Part shown: piece after piece, positions 16,970 through 24,946 of the stretch
How the letters are laid out: each line of letters begins with the position of its first letter
Numbering within the stretch: position 1 is the stretch's first letter
NCBI GenBank assembly: GCA_018223385.1
Contig: JAGTTR010000001.1
Coordinates: 156,130-220,129, forward strand
Length of the DNA: 64,000 bases
Direction of reading: 5' to 3'
DNA from: Oscillospiraceae bacterium Marseille-Q3528
GTDB taxonomy: Bacteria > Bacillota > Clostridia > Lachnospirales > Lachnospiraceae
Position numbers and translations under genes: made by a program
Notes under the pieces: generated by a model
Seen by the model: the letters and a program-made list of their open reading frames with translations, nothing else
The model's database searches: none
What the model was told of the DNA's origin: nothing

Positions 16970-17854
16970 TTATCTTCTCGGATGCGCCTTGGCGTACACC
17001 TCCCGCACCCGGTTGGCGTTGAGGTTCACATAGATCTGGGTCGTGGAAATATCGGAATGGCCCATCATCTCCTGTACGGCATGCAGATCCGCGCCGTTCT
17101 CCACCAGATGCGCCGCAAAGGAGTGGCGGATGGTGTGGGGCGTGATCTCGGAGGTGATCCCGGCCTTTCTGGCATAGCTCTTGATCAGCTTCCAGAAGCC
17201 CTGGCGGCTCATGGGACTGCCGGAACAGTTGGTAAACAGCGTATCGCTGTCCTGCCCTTTCAGCAAAATACCTCTGGCAGTGTGCAGATACTGCTCCAGT
17301 GCTTTTCTGGCTTTCTGGCCAAAGGGGATGATCCGCTCCCGGTCACCATCCCTGCACACGATATAAGCCAGCTTCATATTGACATCGGACACCTTCATGG
17401 AGATCAGCTCTGATACCCGAATGCCCGTGGCATACAGAAGCTCCAGCATGGCCCGGTCCCGGACGTCCTTGGGGTTCTTCCCCGAAGGCTGTGCCAGCAG
17501 GCGGTCAATCTCCTCAATGCTTAAGATCTCCGGCATCTTTTTCTCGATCCGGGGCGATTTCAGCGTCTGGGAAATGTCCTCCTTCAGCACTCCCTGGACG
17601 AGCAGATAATGGGAAAATGCCTTGATGGAGGCAATGCTTCTGGACACGGTAGAAGGGGCAAATCCGTTCTTCTCCATATAAAGGATGTAGGAATTCAGGT
17701 TCGTCGCCGTCATCTGATCCGCCCGGTCTACCCCCTGCTGCTCCAGATACTGTTCCAGCTTGCGCAGATCTCTCTGATATGAAATTTCCGTATTTGCCGA
17801 CGTCTTTTTCACGTCATGCAGATAAATCATAAATGACTGCAGTTCCTGTTCCAT
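16970..17854 (-). CDS. xerD: tyrosine recombinase XerD
   Basis: A 294-residue site-specific recombinase of the XerC/D family, resolving chromosome dimers at dif. The start ATG (MEQELQSF) follows GGGGG; an upstream GTG adds only four residues. An N-terminal SAM-like core-binding domain (about 1-95) precedes the catalytic domain. Catalytic residues visible: Arg in 'ATGIRVSEL', His-x-x-Arg in 'PHTIRHSFAAH', His in 'MMGHSDISTT', and Tyr in 'QIYVNLN'. Length and the neighbouring spoIIM and NUDIX genes match the chromosomal xerD locus of clostridia, so it is not a phage integrase. Confidence 0.95.
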   Translation of the reverse strand: MEQELQSFMIYLHDVKKTSANTEISYQRDLRKLEQYLEQQGVDRADQMTATNLNSYILYMEKNGFAPSTVSRSIASIKAFSHYLLVQGVLKEDISQTLKSPRIEKKMPEILSIEEIDRLLAQPSGKNPKDVRDRAMLELLYATGIRVSELISMKVSDVNMKLAYIVCRDGDRERIIPFGQKARKALEQYLHTARGILLKGQDSDTLFTNCSGSPMSRQGFWKLIKSYARKAGITSEITPHTIRHSFAAHLVENGADLHAVQEMMGHSDISTTQIYVNLNANRVREVYAKAHPRR

Positions 17855-17876
17855 ACGCGCCCCCACATTGTTTACG

Positions 17877-17907
17877 TGTTACAGCCCACCTGCATGAACC
17901 GTAACAA
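17877..17907 (-). promoter_or_regulatory. inverted repeat in the xerD leader
   Basis: TGTTAC and GTAACA arms separated by 18 nt lie between the xerD promoter and its start codon. They could form an mRNA hairpin or bind a regulator; nothing more can be said. Confidence 0.35.
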
Positions 17908-17917
17908 TTCTAGCCCT

Positions 17918-17946
17918 ATTATAATGTGGTTTTTCCCGAAAAGCAA
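17918..17946 (-). promoter_or_regulatory. xerD promoter
   Basis: On the minus strand, -35 TTGCTT (17946-17941), a 17-nt spacer, and -10 TATAAT (17923-17918). Confidence 0.65.
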
Positions 17947-17957
17947 ATGATAATTTT

Positions 17958-17991
17958 ACCCGGAAACCCGCGATTTTCCGGGCTTTTTTGT
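17958..17991 (+). terminator. intrinsic terminator facing the plus strand
   Basis: ACCCGGAAA and TTTTCCGGG arms are followed by TTTTTTG on the plus strand, between the minus-strand genes spoIIM and xerD. No plus-strand gene ends here, so it may block antisense transcription. Confidence 0.6.
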
Positions 17992-18059
17992 AAAAACGCA
18001 ACATCTTGCCGATGGTATTTTTGCGAATACAATATCTTGTAAAAAATTTATTACAAATT

Positions 18060-18734
18060 TTACAAATTTTTTACGAGCATACGGACCAGCAGCGGATTTA
18101 CCCAGGCTTCCAGCGCCAGTCCCATGAAAAACAGCAGAAAAATCCTAACCAACGCCAGTGCCTGACTGCCCGATGCCATTCCCCTGCCCCATGTCCGATC
18201 AGTGCAAAGTACCCGAGAAAACCAGCTGCCTGCGCCGGCATTTCCCGGCAGGCCTCTCCGATACGCCGCATCCCGCGTCCCCCCTATCCCGGTGCCCGTT
18301 GTTCCCGCCCCGGTTGCCAGCAGAAAATACGCCGCCACATAGAAAATATACTGGGGCAGCAGGCCCAACACACCGAAGGCCAGTCCCTCCGCGCCGAATT
18401 TCAGGCCCAGCATGGTAAAATAGGTGCCCGCGCAAAATCCAGCCCAGCAGGAAAAGAGCCGCACCGCCAGGGCGCGCACCACCGTAGCCGACAGGGCACA
18501 CAACACCAGCGCTCCCATTCCCCGCTCCCGCAGCAAAAAGAAAAAAAGCTGCTCCCGGGAGGGCGCCGCATAGTGGTAGCGCTGCAGATAATAGGCGCTT
18601 AAGATGCCCGCATATGCCACATATTTTTTCCCATAACACCAGGAAAACGCCATACCGAGCATCACGCCGGGGATGAACAGGGCACACACCCGGTTTCTCC
18701 ACAGATCTTTTGCATTTTCCTGTATGATACGCAA
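18060..18734 (-). CDS. spoIIM: stage II sporulation protein M
   Basis: A 224-residue integral membrane protein with about five or six hydrophobic segments. In sporulating Firmicutes, SpoIIM scaffolds the SpoIID-SpoIIP peptidoglycan-degrading complex that drives engulfment. Supporting features are the length, the short basic N-terminal helix, the membrane profile and the place directly upstream of xerD beside a NUDIX ADP-ribose pyrophosphatase gene, a known clostridial arrangement. A Gly/Thr-rich hydrophilic loop (about 150-170) separates the last membrane segments. The identification rests more on profile and context than on a sharp motif. Confidence 0.8.
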   Translation of the reverse strand: MRIIQENAKDLWRNRVCALFIPGVMLGMAFSWCYGKKYVAYAGILSAYYLQRYHYAAPSREQLFFFLLRERGMGALVLCALSATVVRALAVRLFSCWAGFCAGTYFTMLGLKFGAEGLAFGVLGLLPQYIFYVAAYFLLATGAGTTGTGIGGTRDAAYRRGLPGNAGAGSWFSRVLCTDRTWGRGMASGSQALALVRIFLLFFMGLALEAWVNPLLVRMLVKNL

Positions 18735-18855
18735 AAAGCGGCACCTCCCTTCTGTTCTCTATCTTATGAGAGGGAGGGCCGCCGCATACCATGTATTCCG
18801 GGGCATTTCCAGTCTGTCGGCACAATCCGCACTGTTCTGTGCACTGCCCGCCAGT

Positions 18856-19401
18856 TCAGGCCTGATATTTTACTTTATACGCCATAATGGCCGCAATGGT
18901 CTTGGCATCCTGGATCTCACCGGAGAAGATTTTCTCACACAACGCATCCACCGTGTACTCGCACACGTTGATGAACTCGTCCTCATCCAGATGCTGATGG
19001 GATGGTACCAGATCCTTCGCCACATACACGTCAATGAATTCGTTGCAGTAGGCCACCGCCGTTTTCAGCTGAATGAGCAGCTCCAGATGATCTGAACGGA
19101 ATCCGGTTTCCTCCTCCAGTTCCCGGGCCGCACAGTCATACGTTTTCTCCTCCAGGCTGTCCCTGCCGCCTGCCGGGATCTCCAGCGTATACCGGTCAAT
19201 GGCGTTGCGGTACTGGCGCACCATGAGGATTGTGCCCCGCTCTGTCACCGGCACCACCGCCGCTGCCCCCTTGTGCCCGATAAAATCCCATTTTGCCACA
19301 TGGCCCGACGGGGTTCTGACCGAATCCTGATACAGGTCGATGATGGCGCCCCTGTGGATCAGCTTCCGGTCCAGCCGCTCAAACTCTGTTTTCTCTTCCA
19401 T
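18856..19401 (-). CDS. nudF: NUDIX hydrolase, ADP-ribose pyrophosphatase type
   Basis: A 181-residue enzyme that splits ADP-ribose to AMP and ribose 5-phosphate, clearing a reactive by-product of NAD turnover. The Nudix box runs from the Gly-Gly pair near residue 77 to 'AARELEEETG' (about 91-100), giving the full G-x5-E-x7-REUXEE pattern. The upstream sheet 'GTILMVRQYRNAIDRYTLEIP' region with its Pro-Ala-Gly-Gly turn is typical of the ADPRase subgroup. The start follows GAGGAT. It lies about 85 nt after proC and upstream of spoIIM on the same strand. Confidence 0.9.
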   Translation of the reverse strand: MEEKTEFERLDRKLIHRGAIIDLYQDSVRTPSGHVAKWDFIGHKGAAAVVPVTERGTILMVRQYRNAIDRYTLEIPAGGRDSLEEKTYDCAARELEEETGFRSDHLELLIQLKTAVAYCNEFIDVYVAKDLVPSHQHLDEDEFINVCEYTVDALCEKIFSGEIQDAKTIAAIMAYKVKYQA

Positions 19402-19488
19402 ATATGTATCCTCACTTTCCCGTCCAAATCTCCTGCTTCCACCGGCAGCTGACGCGAAATCTTCTGCCTATCCTGCGGACAGCTGTTC

Positions 19489-20286
19489 TTATTTTATGGC
19501 CTCGCATTTCTCGTAGCAGGCTTCGTTGGCTTTCAGCACCGCATTGCGGAAGCCATACTCCTCCAGTGCTGCCACACCTGCGATGGTGGTGCCCGCCGGG
19601 GAGCATACCATGTCCTTGAGCTCGCCGGGGTGCTTGCCTGTCTGCAGCACCATCTCTGCCGCGCCCTTCACCGTCTGGGCAGCAAATTCATACGCCTTAT
19701 CCCGGGGCAGGCCGTAGCGCACCGCACTGTCTGCCAGCGCCTCGATAAACATGTATACATAGGCCGGGGAACTGCCGCTGGCGCACACCACCGCACTCAT
19801 GAGCCGTTCCTCCACGTATTCCATCCGGCCAAAGGACTGGAAAAATGCCCGGATCTCCTGTTCCTCTTCCTCCGTAAACAGCCCACGGTCATAGGTCACG
19901 CCGGTCATCCCCTCGCCCAGCAGTGCCGGGGTATTGGGCATGGCCCGCACGATCCGCTTGCCGTCACCCAGCTTTTTCACAAGAGAATCAATGGTGATGC
20001 CCGGTGCAATGGAAATGACGATCTGCTCCGGTTTCACCGCGTATTTGATATTTTTCAGCACCGCATCATAATACTGGGGCTTTACCGCCAGCACCACGAT
20101 CCGTGACTGGTTCGCACACTCCGCATTGCTCTCCACAAAATCCACGCCAGTCTGTTTTTTCACAGTCTCCATGCGCTCCTGATTCACATCGGTAAACAAC
20201 AGGTCTTCCGGGCGGTACAGCTTCAGAAGTCCCTGTAAAATCGCAAATCCCATGTTGCCCATTCCGATAAATCCAATCTTCGCCAT
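19489..20286 (-). CDS. proC: pyrroline-5-carboxylate reductase
   Basis: A 265-residue enzyme that reduces pyrroline-5-carboxylate to proline with NAD(P)H. The start (MAKIGFIG) is set by AAGGAGG 7 nt ahead. The Rossmann motif GFIGMGNMG is at the N-terminus. The C-terminal dimerisation and substrate helix carries 'ASGSSPAYVYMFIEALAD' (about 170-187), and the ProC signature 'GELKDMVCSPAGTTIAG' is near residue 223. The length is normal. It lies 12 nt after the flavoprotein gene and may be transcribed with the riboswitch-controlled operon. Confidence 0.96.
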   Translation of the reverse strand: MAKIGFIGMGNMGFAILQGLLKLYRPEDLLFTDVNQERMETVKKQTGVDFVESNAECANQSRIVVLAVKPQYYDAVLKNIKYAVKPEQIVISIAPGITIDSLVKKLGDGKRIVRAMPNTPALLGEGMTGVTYDRGLFTEEEEQEIRAFFQSFGRMEYVEERLMSAVVCASGSSPAYVYMFIEALADSAVRYGLPRDKAYEFAAQTVKGAAEMVLQTGKHPGELKDMVCSPAGTTIAGVAALEEYGFRNAVLKANEACYEKCEAIK

Positions 20287-20298
20287 CACAATTCCTCC

Positions 20299-21894
20299 TT
20301 ACATTTTCGCCACATAGTATCCCACTTCCCGTCCCAGCGTCTGGGCAATGCTGATGCTCTGCCCCGGCAGGGAAGTGGTGTATTGCACGCCAAACCGCCT
20401 GCCGCTGCAGTTGCCGGTGGCATACAGTCCCGGGATCGGTTCAAAATCCCGGTTCAGCACCTGCTGATGCGCATCGATCTCCAACCCGCTGACCGTCACA
20501 AGAATCTTCAGCGACTGTCCGCCGGGGCTGTGGCTGTCTTTCACCGTACCGCTGGCGTAAAAAGGCGGTGTCTCCACCGGCTGCATCAGCCGGGCATCTT
20601 TTCCGAAATCATCGTCATGCCCCTGATGGCACAGCTGATTGTACCGTTCGACGGTCTGCAGGAAATTGCTCCGATCCCCTTCATCCGCAAACATCAGCGC
20701 CGCCAGCTGCTCCAGCGTGTCCGCACAGTAAAGGGGCCGGCTTTCTCCGGCCCTATCCCGGTCAAGAATGACCTTGTTCTTCTGGCCTCTGGCCTTCTCC
20801 AGGGCATCCCGGAACCGCCCATATTCCTGTGCATCTGTATAATCCAGCAGCCCGTGACAGGGCGTCTGGAACGTGATCTGCCGCTCAATCTGATCATCAA
20901 AAACCGCCCACAGGTTTCCGTTTGGCTGATACGCCCCGGGAAGTGCCGCCAGAATGTGGGTGCCGAACGCCTCATCCGAATAGCGCCTGCCGTGTCGGTT
21001 CACCCGCAGCACAGGAGTCGCGCCGATAAGTCCAAACCCGGGGAAGGAATAATTGCCACCCATGGCCGCATGGCTTCTCGGTTCCAGCCTGCCGCCTGCC
21101 CACAGCCCCATGCAGATACCGCTGCCGTCCCATCCATGCCCGGTAAAATCACTGCCTTCCTCTGTCAGATCGGCAGCTTCCGCAAGGAGATAACGGCACA
21201 TATCCGCATTTCTGCTGTAGTCTCCCGCTGCCAGGATCACGCCCTTCGCCGCCCGGTACAGACAGATGCTGCCGTCGGCGCTCCTGCCATACACACCGGT
21301 TACCCGCATATCTTCCGCCTGCTCCAGCTGCAGGGCACGGGTAGAAAAGAAAAATTCCGCTCCGTGTTCCCGGGCCAGCTGCTGACTGGCTTTGACGGCC
21401 CTGGTCTGCAGCGCCATTCCCATATTGGGCGTTCCCGGCCACGCATGAAAACCATTCAACGTCTCCGGCATATGAGGGCTTGGCGGCATCAGCATCGGAT
21501 GGATCCCATCCTTTTCCTCCTGGGACAGCGGTGCAATCAACCAGTCAAAGGCTTCCCCGCAATGCATCGCATAGGTTTTGATCAGTGGAAAAAGAGAACG
21601 GTTGCCTGTGCGCAGCTGCCAGTCATTCACAAACGTATCCACATCCACCGGCGGGACGCCATGCGCCCTCTGCCACTGGCTGTTGATATGTCCGATCTCG
21701 CCGATGCCCAGCACCCACTGCCTGTCCTCCTCCTGCTGTTCCAGCACGATCACACGGGCACCGGCTTCGGCTGCGGCGCGTGCCGCGCACGTCCCGGCAT
21801 GCCCGGCTCCCACAACCACGATATCTGCCTCGTAAATACCCTTTATTTGATCCGAAGGGATTTTTTCAGGTCTGACAGCCCACGCTTCCTTCAT
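20299..21894 (-). CDS. FAD-dependent oxidoreductase, fumarate-reductase-flavoprotein-like
   Basis: A 531-residue flavoprotein. The FAD-binding Rossmann motif 'VVVGAGHAGTCAARAAAEAG' is at about 27-46, with the acidic strand end 'VIVLEQQ'. A 'NRHGRRYSDEAFG' segment (about 300-312) and the C-terminal 'PGLYATGNCSGRRFG' and 'GQSISIAQTLGREVG' strands match the FAD domain of fumarate reductase/succinate dehydrogenase-like proteins. No signal peptide or heme motif is present, so it should be a cytosolic soluble enzyme; the substrate is unknown. The ATG has GGAG 8 nt ahead. A GTG at 21903 would overlap the ribU stop. It is the second gene of the FMN-riboswitch operon. Confidence 0.85.
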   Translation of the reverse strand: MKEAWAVRPEKIPSDQIKGIYEADIVVVGAGHAGTCAARAAAEAGARVIVLEQQEEDRQWVLGIGEIGHINSQWQRAHGVPPVDVDTFVNDWQLRTGNRSLFPLIKTYAMHCGEAFDWLIAPLSQEEKDGIHPMLMPPSPHMPETLNGFHAWPGTPNMGMALQTRAVKASQQLAREHGAEFFFSTRALQLEQAEDMRVTGVYGRSADGSICLYRAAKGVILAAGDYSRNADMCRYLLAEAADLTEEGSDFTGHGWDGSGICMGLWAGGRLEPRSHAAMGGNYSFPGFGLIGATPVLRVNRHGRRYSDEAFGTHILAALPGAYQPNGNLWAVFDDQIERQITFQTPCHGLLDYTDAQEYGRFRDALEKARGQKNKVILDRDRAGESRPLYCADTLEQLAALMFADEGDRSNFLQTVERYNQLCHQGHDDDFGKDARLMQPVETPPFYASGTVKDSHSPGGQSLKILVTVSGLEIDAHQQVLNRDFEPIPGLYATGNCSGRRFGVQYTTSLPGQSISIAQTLGREVGYYVAKM

Positions 21895-21899
21895 ATGCC

Positions 21900-22544
21900 T
21901 CACTCCGTTCCTTCCGCTGCTTTGTAGGATCCCTTCTCCGGGCTTCCGACGATGGCCCGCAGACGGTTGCCGATCCGTTTATAGACCAGATAAGTCAAAA
22001 AAGAGGTGATGCCGTGCTTGAACAGGTTAAACGGAAATACCGAAAACAGCATCAGCGTGGGAAGGTCTGTGATCCTGGGGTTGATCGCGGCACCCATGCC
22101 GATGATGGCCTCCATGGGCATTCCGTACAGCTTGGAAAACAGCGGAAATGCGATATAGGCATTGATAAAAATAAAAGCAATGCTGACCAGAACGGTGGAG
22201 ACAGCCATCGCGATCACCGCACCCTTTTTCGTATGCTTCCACCGGTAGATCAGAGATGCCGGAAGAATGAAGCACATGCTTCCCAGAACGTTCATCACCT
22301 CGCCCACGTAACCGGTGTCCGTGCCCTGAAACAGGATCTTTAACAGGATCTTGACCACAATAACCCCGCAGCCGCTGACCGGCCCGAGGAAAAATCCCGC
22401 AAACAGCGCCGGAAGCTCAGAAATGTCGAACTTCAGAAAGCCCGGCACAAACGGCAGGGAGATGTTCAGCAGCATCAGCACCGCGGAGATTGCTCCCATC
22501 ATGCCCACAAATACAGTTTCTTTTACAGATGACGTTTTTTTCAT
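21900..22544 (-). CDS. ribU: riboflavin ECF transporter substrate-binding component RibU
   Basis: A 214-residue membrane protein with six hydrophobic segments, the S component of an energy-coupling-factor importer. The N-terminal 'VGMMGAISAVLMLLNISLPF' helix and the 'FDISELPALFAGFFLGP' segment are the RibU signature region. The start (MKKTSSVKET) is preceded by GAAAGGGA. The strongest support is the FMN riboswitch in its leader. The shared energising EcfA/T genes are not in this window, as usual for group II ECF systems. The flavoprotein gene follows directly and is probably translationally coupled. Confidence 0.94.
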   Translation of the reverse strand: MKKTSSVKETVFVGMMGAISAVLMLLNISLPFVPGFLKFDISELPALFAGFFLGPVSGCGVIVVKILLKILFQGTDTGYVGEVMNVLGSMCFILPASLIYRWKHTKKGAVIAMAVSTVLVSIAFIFINAYIAFPLFSKLYGMPMEAIIGMGAAINPRITDLPTLMLFSVFPFNLFKHGITSFLTYLVYKRIGNRLRAIVGSPEKGSYKAAEGTE

Positions 22545-22566
22545 AATTTTTTCCCTTTCCGGGATA

Positions 22567-22602
22567 GTATGAATGCCCAATGGCAACAACAGACCATCGG
22601 GC
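22567..22602 (-). promoter_or_regulatory. hairpin between FMN riboswitch and ribU
   Basis: On the minus strand, ATGCCCGATGG and CCATTGGGCAT pair (11 bp, one G-T wobble) just after the aptamer. No T-run follows, so it may work as an expression-platform helix acting on translation rather than as a classical terminator. Confidence 0.5.
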
Positions 22603-22614
22603 ATCTTTGCTCTA

Positions 22615-22725
22615 TCCTCTTTCATCCGGACTATACCGTCGGTTACGGAATTGCACCGTATCGTGCCTTTCGGTTTGCGGACTTTACCGCCGGTGGGGAA
22701 TCACACCCCGCCTCGAAGATCATCG
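22615..22725 (-). promoter_or_regulatory. FMN riboswitch (RFN element)
   Basis: The minus strand carries the conserved aptamer blocks in order: 'GAGGCGGGGTG', 'GATTCCCCACCGGCGGTAAA', 'GTCCGC', 'GGTGCAATTCCGTAACCGAC' and 'GGTATAGTCCGGATGAAAGA'. These are the hallmark segments of the RFN element that binds FMN and lowers riboflavin import or synthesis when flavin is plentiful. It heads the ribU-flavoprotein operon. Confidence 0.97.
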
Positions 22726-22747
22726 TATTATTTTTTCTTCTGATCGC

Positions 22748-22776
22748 ATTATAATATGTTTTTCGCTGATTGTAAA
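22748..22776 (-). promoter_or_regulatory. promoter of the FMN-riboswitch operon
   Basis: On the minus strand, -35 TTTACA (22776-22771), a 17-nt spacer, and -10 TATAAT (22753-22748), just upstream of the aptamer. Confidence 0.8.
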
Positions 22777-22822
22777 GTGTGCACTCGCCTCTGTCCATTT
22801 CCTATCAAATCTGGTAAAATAA

Positions 22823-22990
22823 TGTTGTCAGGGTCAAAAGGTCTGAATCCACATGAGCTCGCTCATCAGTGGATGAAAGACCTTGAGACCCGCCCCGATA
22901 TGAGCATAAAAGTGAGATGACCATCTCAGGATATGCGAATAGCGGGCAGAATTGTGCGCGTGCGAAGCACAGAACAATTCTCAGACATCA
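22823..22990 (+). repeat. structured dispersed element, copy E2
   Basis: The second copy of the element at 9624-9789. The end arms here are TGTTGTC with GACATCA. The outer stem is GGGTC...GACCC with inner AAGGTCT/AGACCTT. The hairpin TGAGATG-AC-CATCTCA replaces GTGGGATG-TA-CATCCCAC of E1, with both arms changed together. The tandem G-A core and the GTGC-GAA-GCAC hairpin are kept. It ends where a TATAAT (22991-22996) begins, just ahead of the YfbR-like gene on the same strand. Confidence 0.8.
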
Positions 22991-23022
22991 TATAATACGG
23001 ACAAAACACGGAGGAACCGGCC

Positions 23023-23610
23023 ATGAATCATGCTTTTTTTGCAATGATGTCGCGAATGAAATATATTGAGCGCTGGGCGCTGATGCGCAACAGCAAGCAG
23101 GAGACCGTCAGTGAGCACGCCCTGCAGGTGGGGATGATCGCCCATGCCCTTGCCGTCATCAGCATCACCCGGTGCGGCAAAACCGTGGATCCGGAGAAGG
23201 CGGCCCTGCTGGGCATGTACCACGACGCTTCCGAGATCATCACGGGAGATATGCCCACCCCGGTGAAATATCACAACCATGAGATCCAGGATGCCTTCCA
23301 GGCGCTGGAGGAAAAGGCCAACCAGCAGCTGTTATCCATGCTGCCGGAGGATATGCAGCCTTACTACCGCTCCCTGTTTATCCCCACGGAGGAGGATGCC
23401 TATGTGCACCGGCTGGTAAAAGCCGCCGACAAGCTGTCCGCCTACATCAAATGCATCGAGGAGGCCAACGCCGGCAACAGCGAATTTTTCAGTGCCCAGC
23501 AGGCCACGAGAGCTTCCCTGGAAGCCATGCAGCTGCCGGAGGTTCCCATTTTTATCGAAGAATTCTTAAGCCCTTTTGGGAAAAACCTGGACGAACTGCT
23601 GCGGGAATGA
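23023..23610 (+). CDS. HD-domain 5'-deoxynucleotidase, YfbR-like
   Basis: A 195-residue metal-dependent phosphohydrolase. HD-fold residues are seen as 'SEHALQVGMIAHAL' (His near 29), 'GMYHDASEIITGDMPTP' (His-Asp near 68-69) and 'HRLVKAADKLSAY' (Asp near 133). This set and length match YfbR, which removes phosphate from deoxynucleoside 5'-monophosphates, here perhaps in nucleotide clean-up or salvage. GGAGG lies ahead of the ATG. The gene stands alone on the plus strand and converges with the SEDS-family gene. Its leader directly abuts repeat element E2. Confidence 0.88.
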   Translation: MNHAFFAMMSRMKYIERWALMRNSKQETVSEHALQVGMIAHALAVISITRCGKTVDPEKAALLGMYHDASEIITGDMPTPVKYHNHEIQDAFQALEEKANQQLLSMLPEDMQPYYRSLFIPTEEDAYVHRLVKAADKLSAYIKCIEEANAGNSEFFSAQQATRASLEAMQLPEVPIFIEEFLSPFGKNLDELLRE

Positions 23611-23614
23611 CTTT

Positions 23615-24946
23615 CTATTCCACTATCTTTTCGATGCGAAGTCGATACCGCTGTCTCGGTTTTTCCGGCGCTTCCTTCACCAGATTGGTGTTGCGGAACA
23701 CGCTTAAAACCAGCCCCATGAGCAGGCACATGGACACAATGCCCCAGCCGGCCCGGGAGAAGAAGGGCAGGTATTTGGGCATGATCAGCATAAATCCCAT
23801 GTGATACAGAAGATAAATGACCGTCTCACTGAAAAACAGGCAGGCGGTGCCGAAGATCAGAAGGGAACCCAGCTGATTTTTCTGCCGGAACGCAACGACA
23901 AACATTCGTGCCAGAAGGAACACCAGCAGAGCCACGATGACGAGCCCCGCCACCAGTCCGTATTTTACCATCACGTACAGAAGCCCCTGGTCTGCAAAAT
24001 TCAGATCTCCTGCCGTCAGATCGCCCGTGGCTCCGGCGCCGAACAGCTGTACCCCGGCCAGCAGTTTTCTGGCATACACAGCCTGGTATCCGGTGCTCTC
24101 AGAGAACTGCTCCGGGTGAAAGGCTGCCAGAATGCGCTGCTGACGGTAGCCGCTGGACAGCAGTGCTTTCAGCAGAAAGCCGCCAAAGAGTACCGCCTCG
24201 GAACCAAGGAGCATCCCCAGGCATTTTCCCCGGCGCTCCCTAAACCACCCCCGGCACACCGCCCAGACGAGCATGCAGAAGAACACTGCCGCCAGCTCCA
24301 GCACGGAAGTCATGCTGCCGGAGAGAATGGCAAGAAAAACCGCTATGGCTGCAATACCTTCACAGAGCAGGACGCCGCCAGCGCCCCAGCCCTTCATCCG
24401 GTACAAAACACCGGCAAACAGCGGAACGAACAGCATCAGCAGCGGATATACAAAGTACTGTCCATTGCGGAAGCTGCCAAACAGCATCCCCTGAGAAACG
24501 ATTTCCGCACCGATGAGCAGGGTCAACCCGCCCCACATCCACAGGCTGTGCTTTCCAACCACTGTATAATCCACAAAATACGCCGCCACCATCACCCCAA
24601 TGCCGATCTGCGTCTCTATCAGCTGCCGCGTAAACCAGGCGCTGCTGCCGGATACCCCATACTGCACCAGCAGACCAAGCAGCAGAAGCACGGCTGTCAA
24701 TGCCATCAGCTTCCAGTCCGGCTTGGGCCGGTACAGATGATCCAGCTCCAGCCCCACGGATACCGGATCGCCCATCTGCCGCACCGCTTCTGCCTCGGCC
24801 GCCTCCGGCGTCATACCTTCCCGGATATAAGCCTCTGTCTGATCCTCAATGTGGCCGCAAAGCTCTTCCTCTGCCAGCCGTTTCCCCCGGCGATTGCGGA
24901 TCTGATCCGTCACCTCCTGCAGATATGCCTTCTTATATTCCTGCAA
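23615..24946 (-). CDS. HAAS-domain fused SEDS (FtsW/RodA-like) membrane protein
   Basis: About 443 residues. The N-terminal 85 or so are soluble, helical, and end with 'RQMGDPVSVGLELDHLY', the mark of the HAAS ('permease prefix') signalling domain that partners PadR regulators. The rest has about ten membrane segments. The late loop and helix 'FADQGLLYVMVKYGLVAG' resembles the SEDS segment holding the catalytic aspartate of RodA/FtsW glycosyltransferases. Without its pair PBP it may be a specialised wall polymerase or a non-catalytic relative. A TTG start at 24946 has GGGAGG 8 nt ahead; a GTG at 24955 is too close to it. It overlaps the end of the PadR gene. Confidence 0.8.
   Translation of the reverse strand: MQEYKKAYLQEVTDQIRNRRGKRLAEEELCGHIEDQTEAYIREGMTPEAAEAEAVRQMGDPVSVGLELDHLYRPKPDWKLMALTAVLLLLGLLVQYGVSGSSAWFTRQLIETQIGIGVMVAAYFVDYTVVGKHSLWMWGGLTLLIGAEIVSQGMLFGSFRNGQYFVYPLLMLFVPLFAGVLYRMKGWGAGGVLLCEGIAAIAVFLAILSGSMTSVLELAAVFFCMLVWAVCRGWFRERRGKCLGMLLGSEAVLFGGFLLKALLSSGYRQQRILAAFHPEQFSESTGYQAVYARKLLAGVQLFGAGATGDLTAGDLNFADQGLLYVMVKYGLVAGLVIVALLVFLLARMFVVAFRQKNQLGSLLIFGTACLFFSETVIYLLYHMGFMLIMPKYLPFFSRAGWGIVSMCLLMGLVLSVFRNTNLVKEAPEKPRQRYRLRIEKIVE

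Noticed and set aside
16970..17854. Phage or integrative-element integrase
   Set aside because: Length, motifs and spoIIM/NUDIX context are those of chromosomal XerD; no att repeats or phage genes nearby.
20383..21927. 514-codon plus-strand frame opposite the flavoprotein gene
   Set aside because: A G/C-codon shadow with no domain; the opposite strand has FAD motifs.
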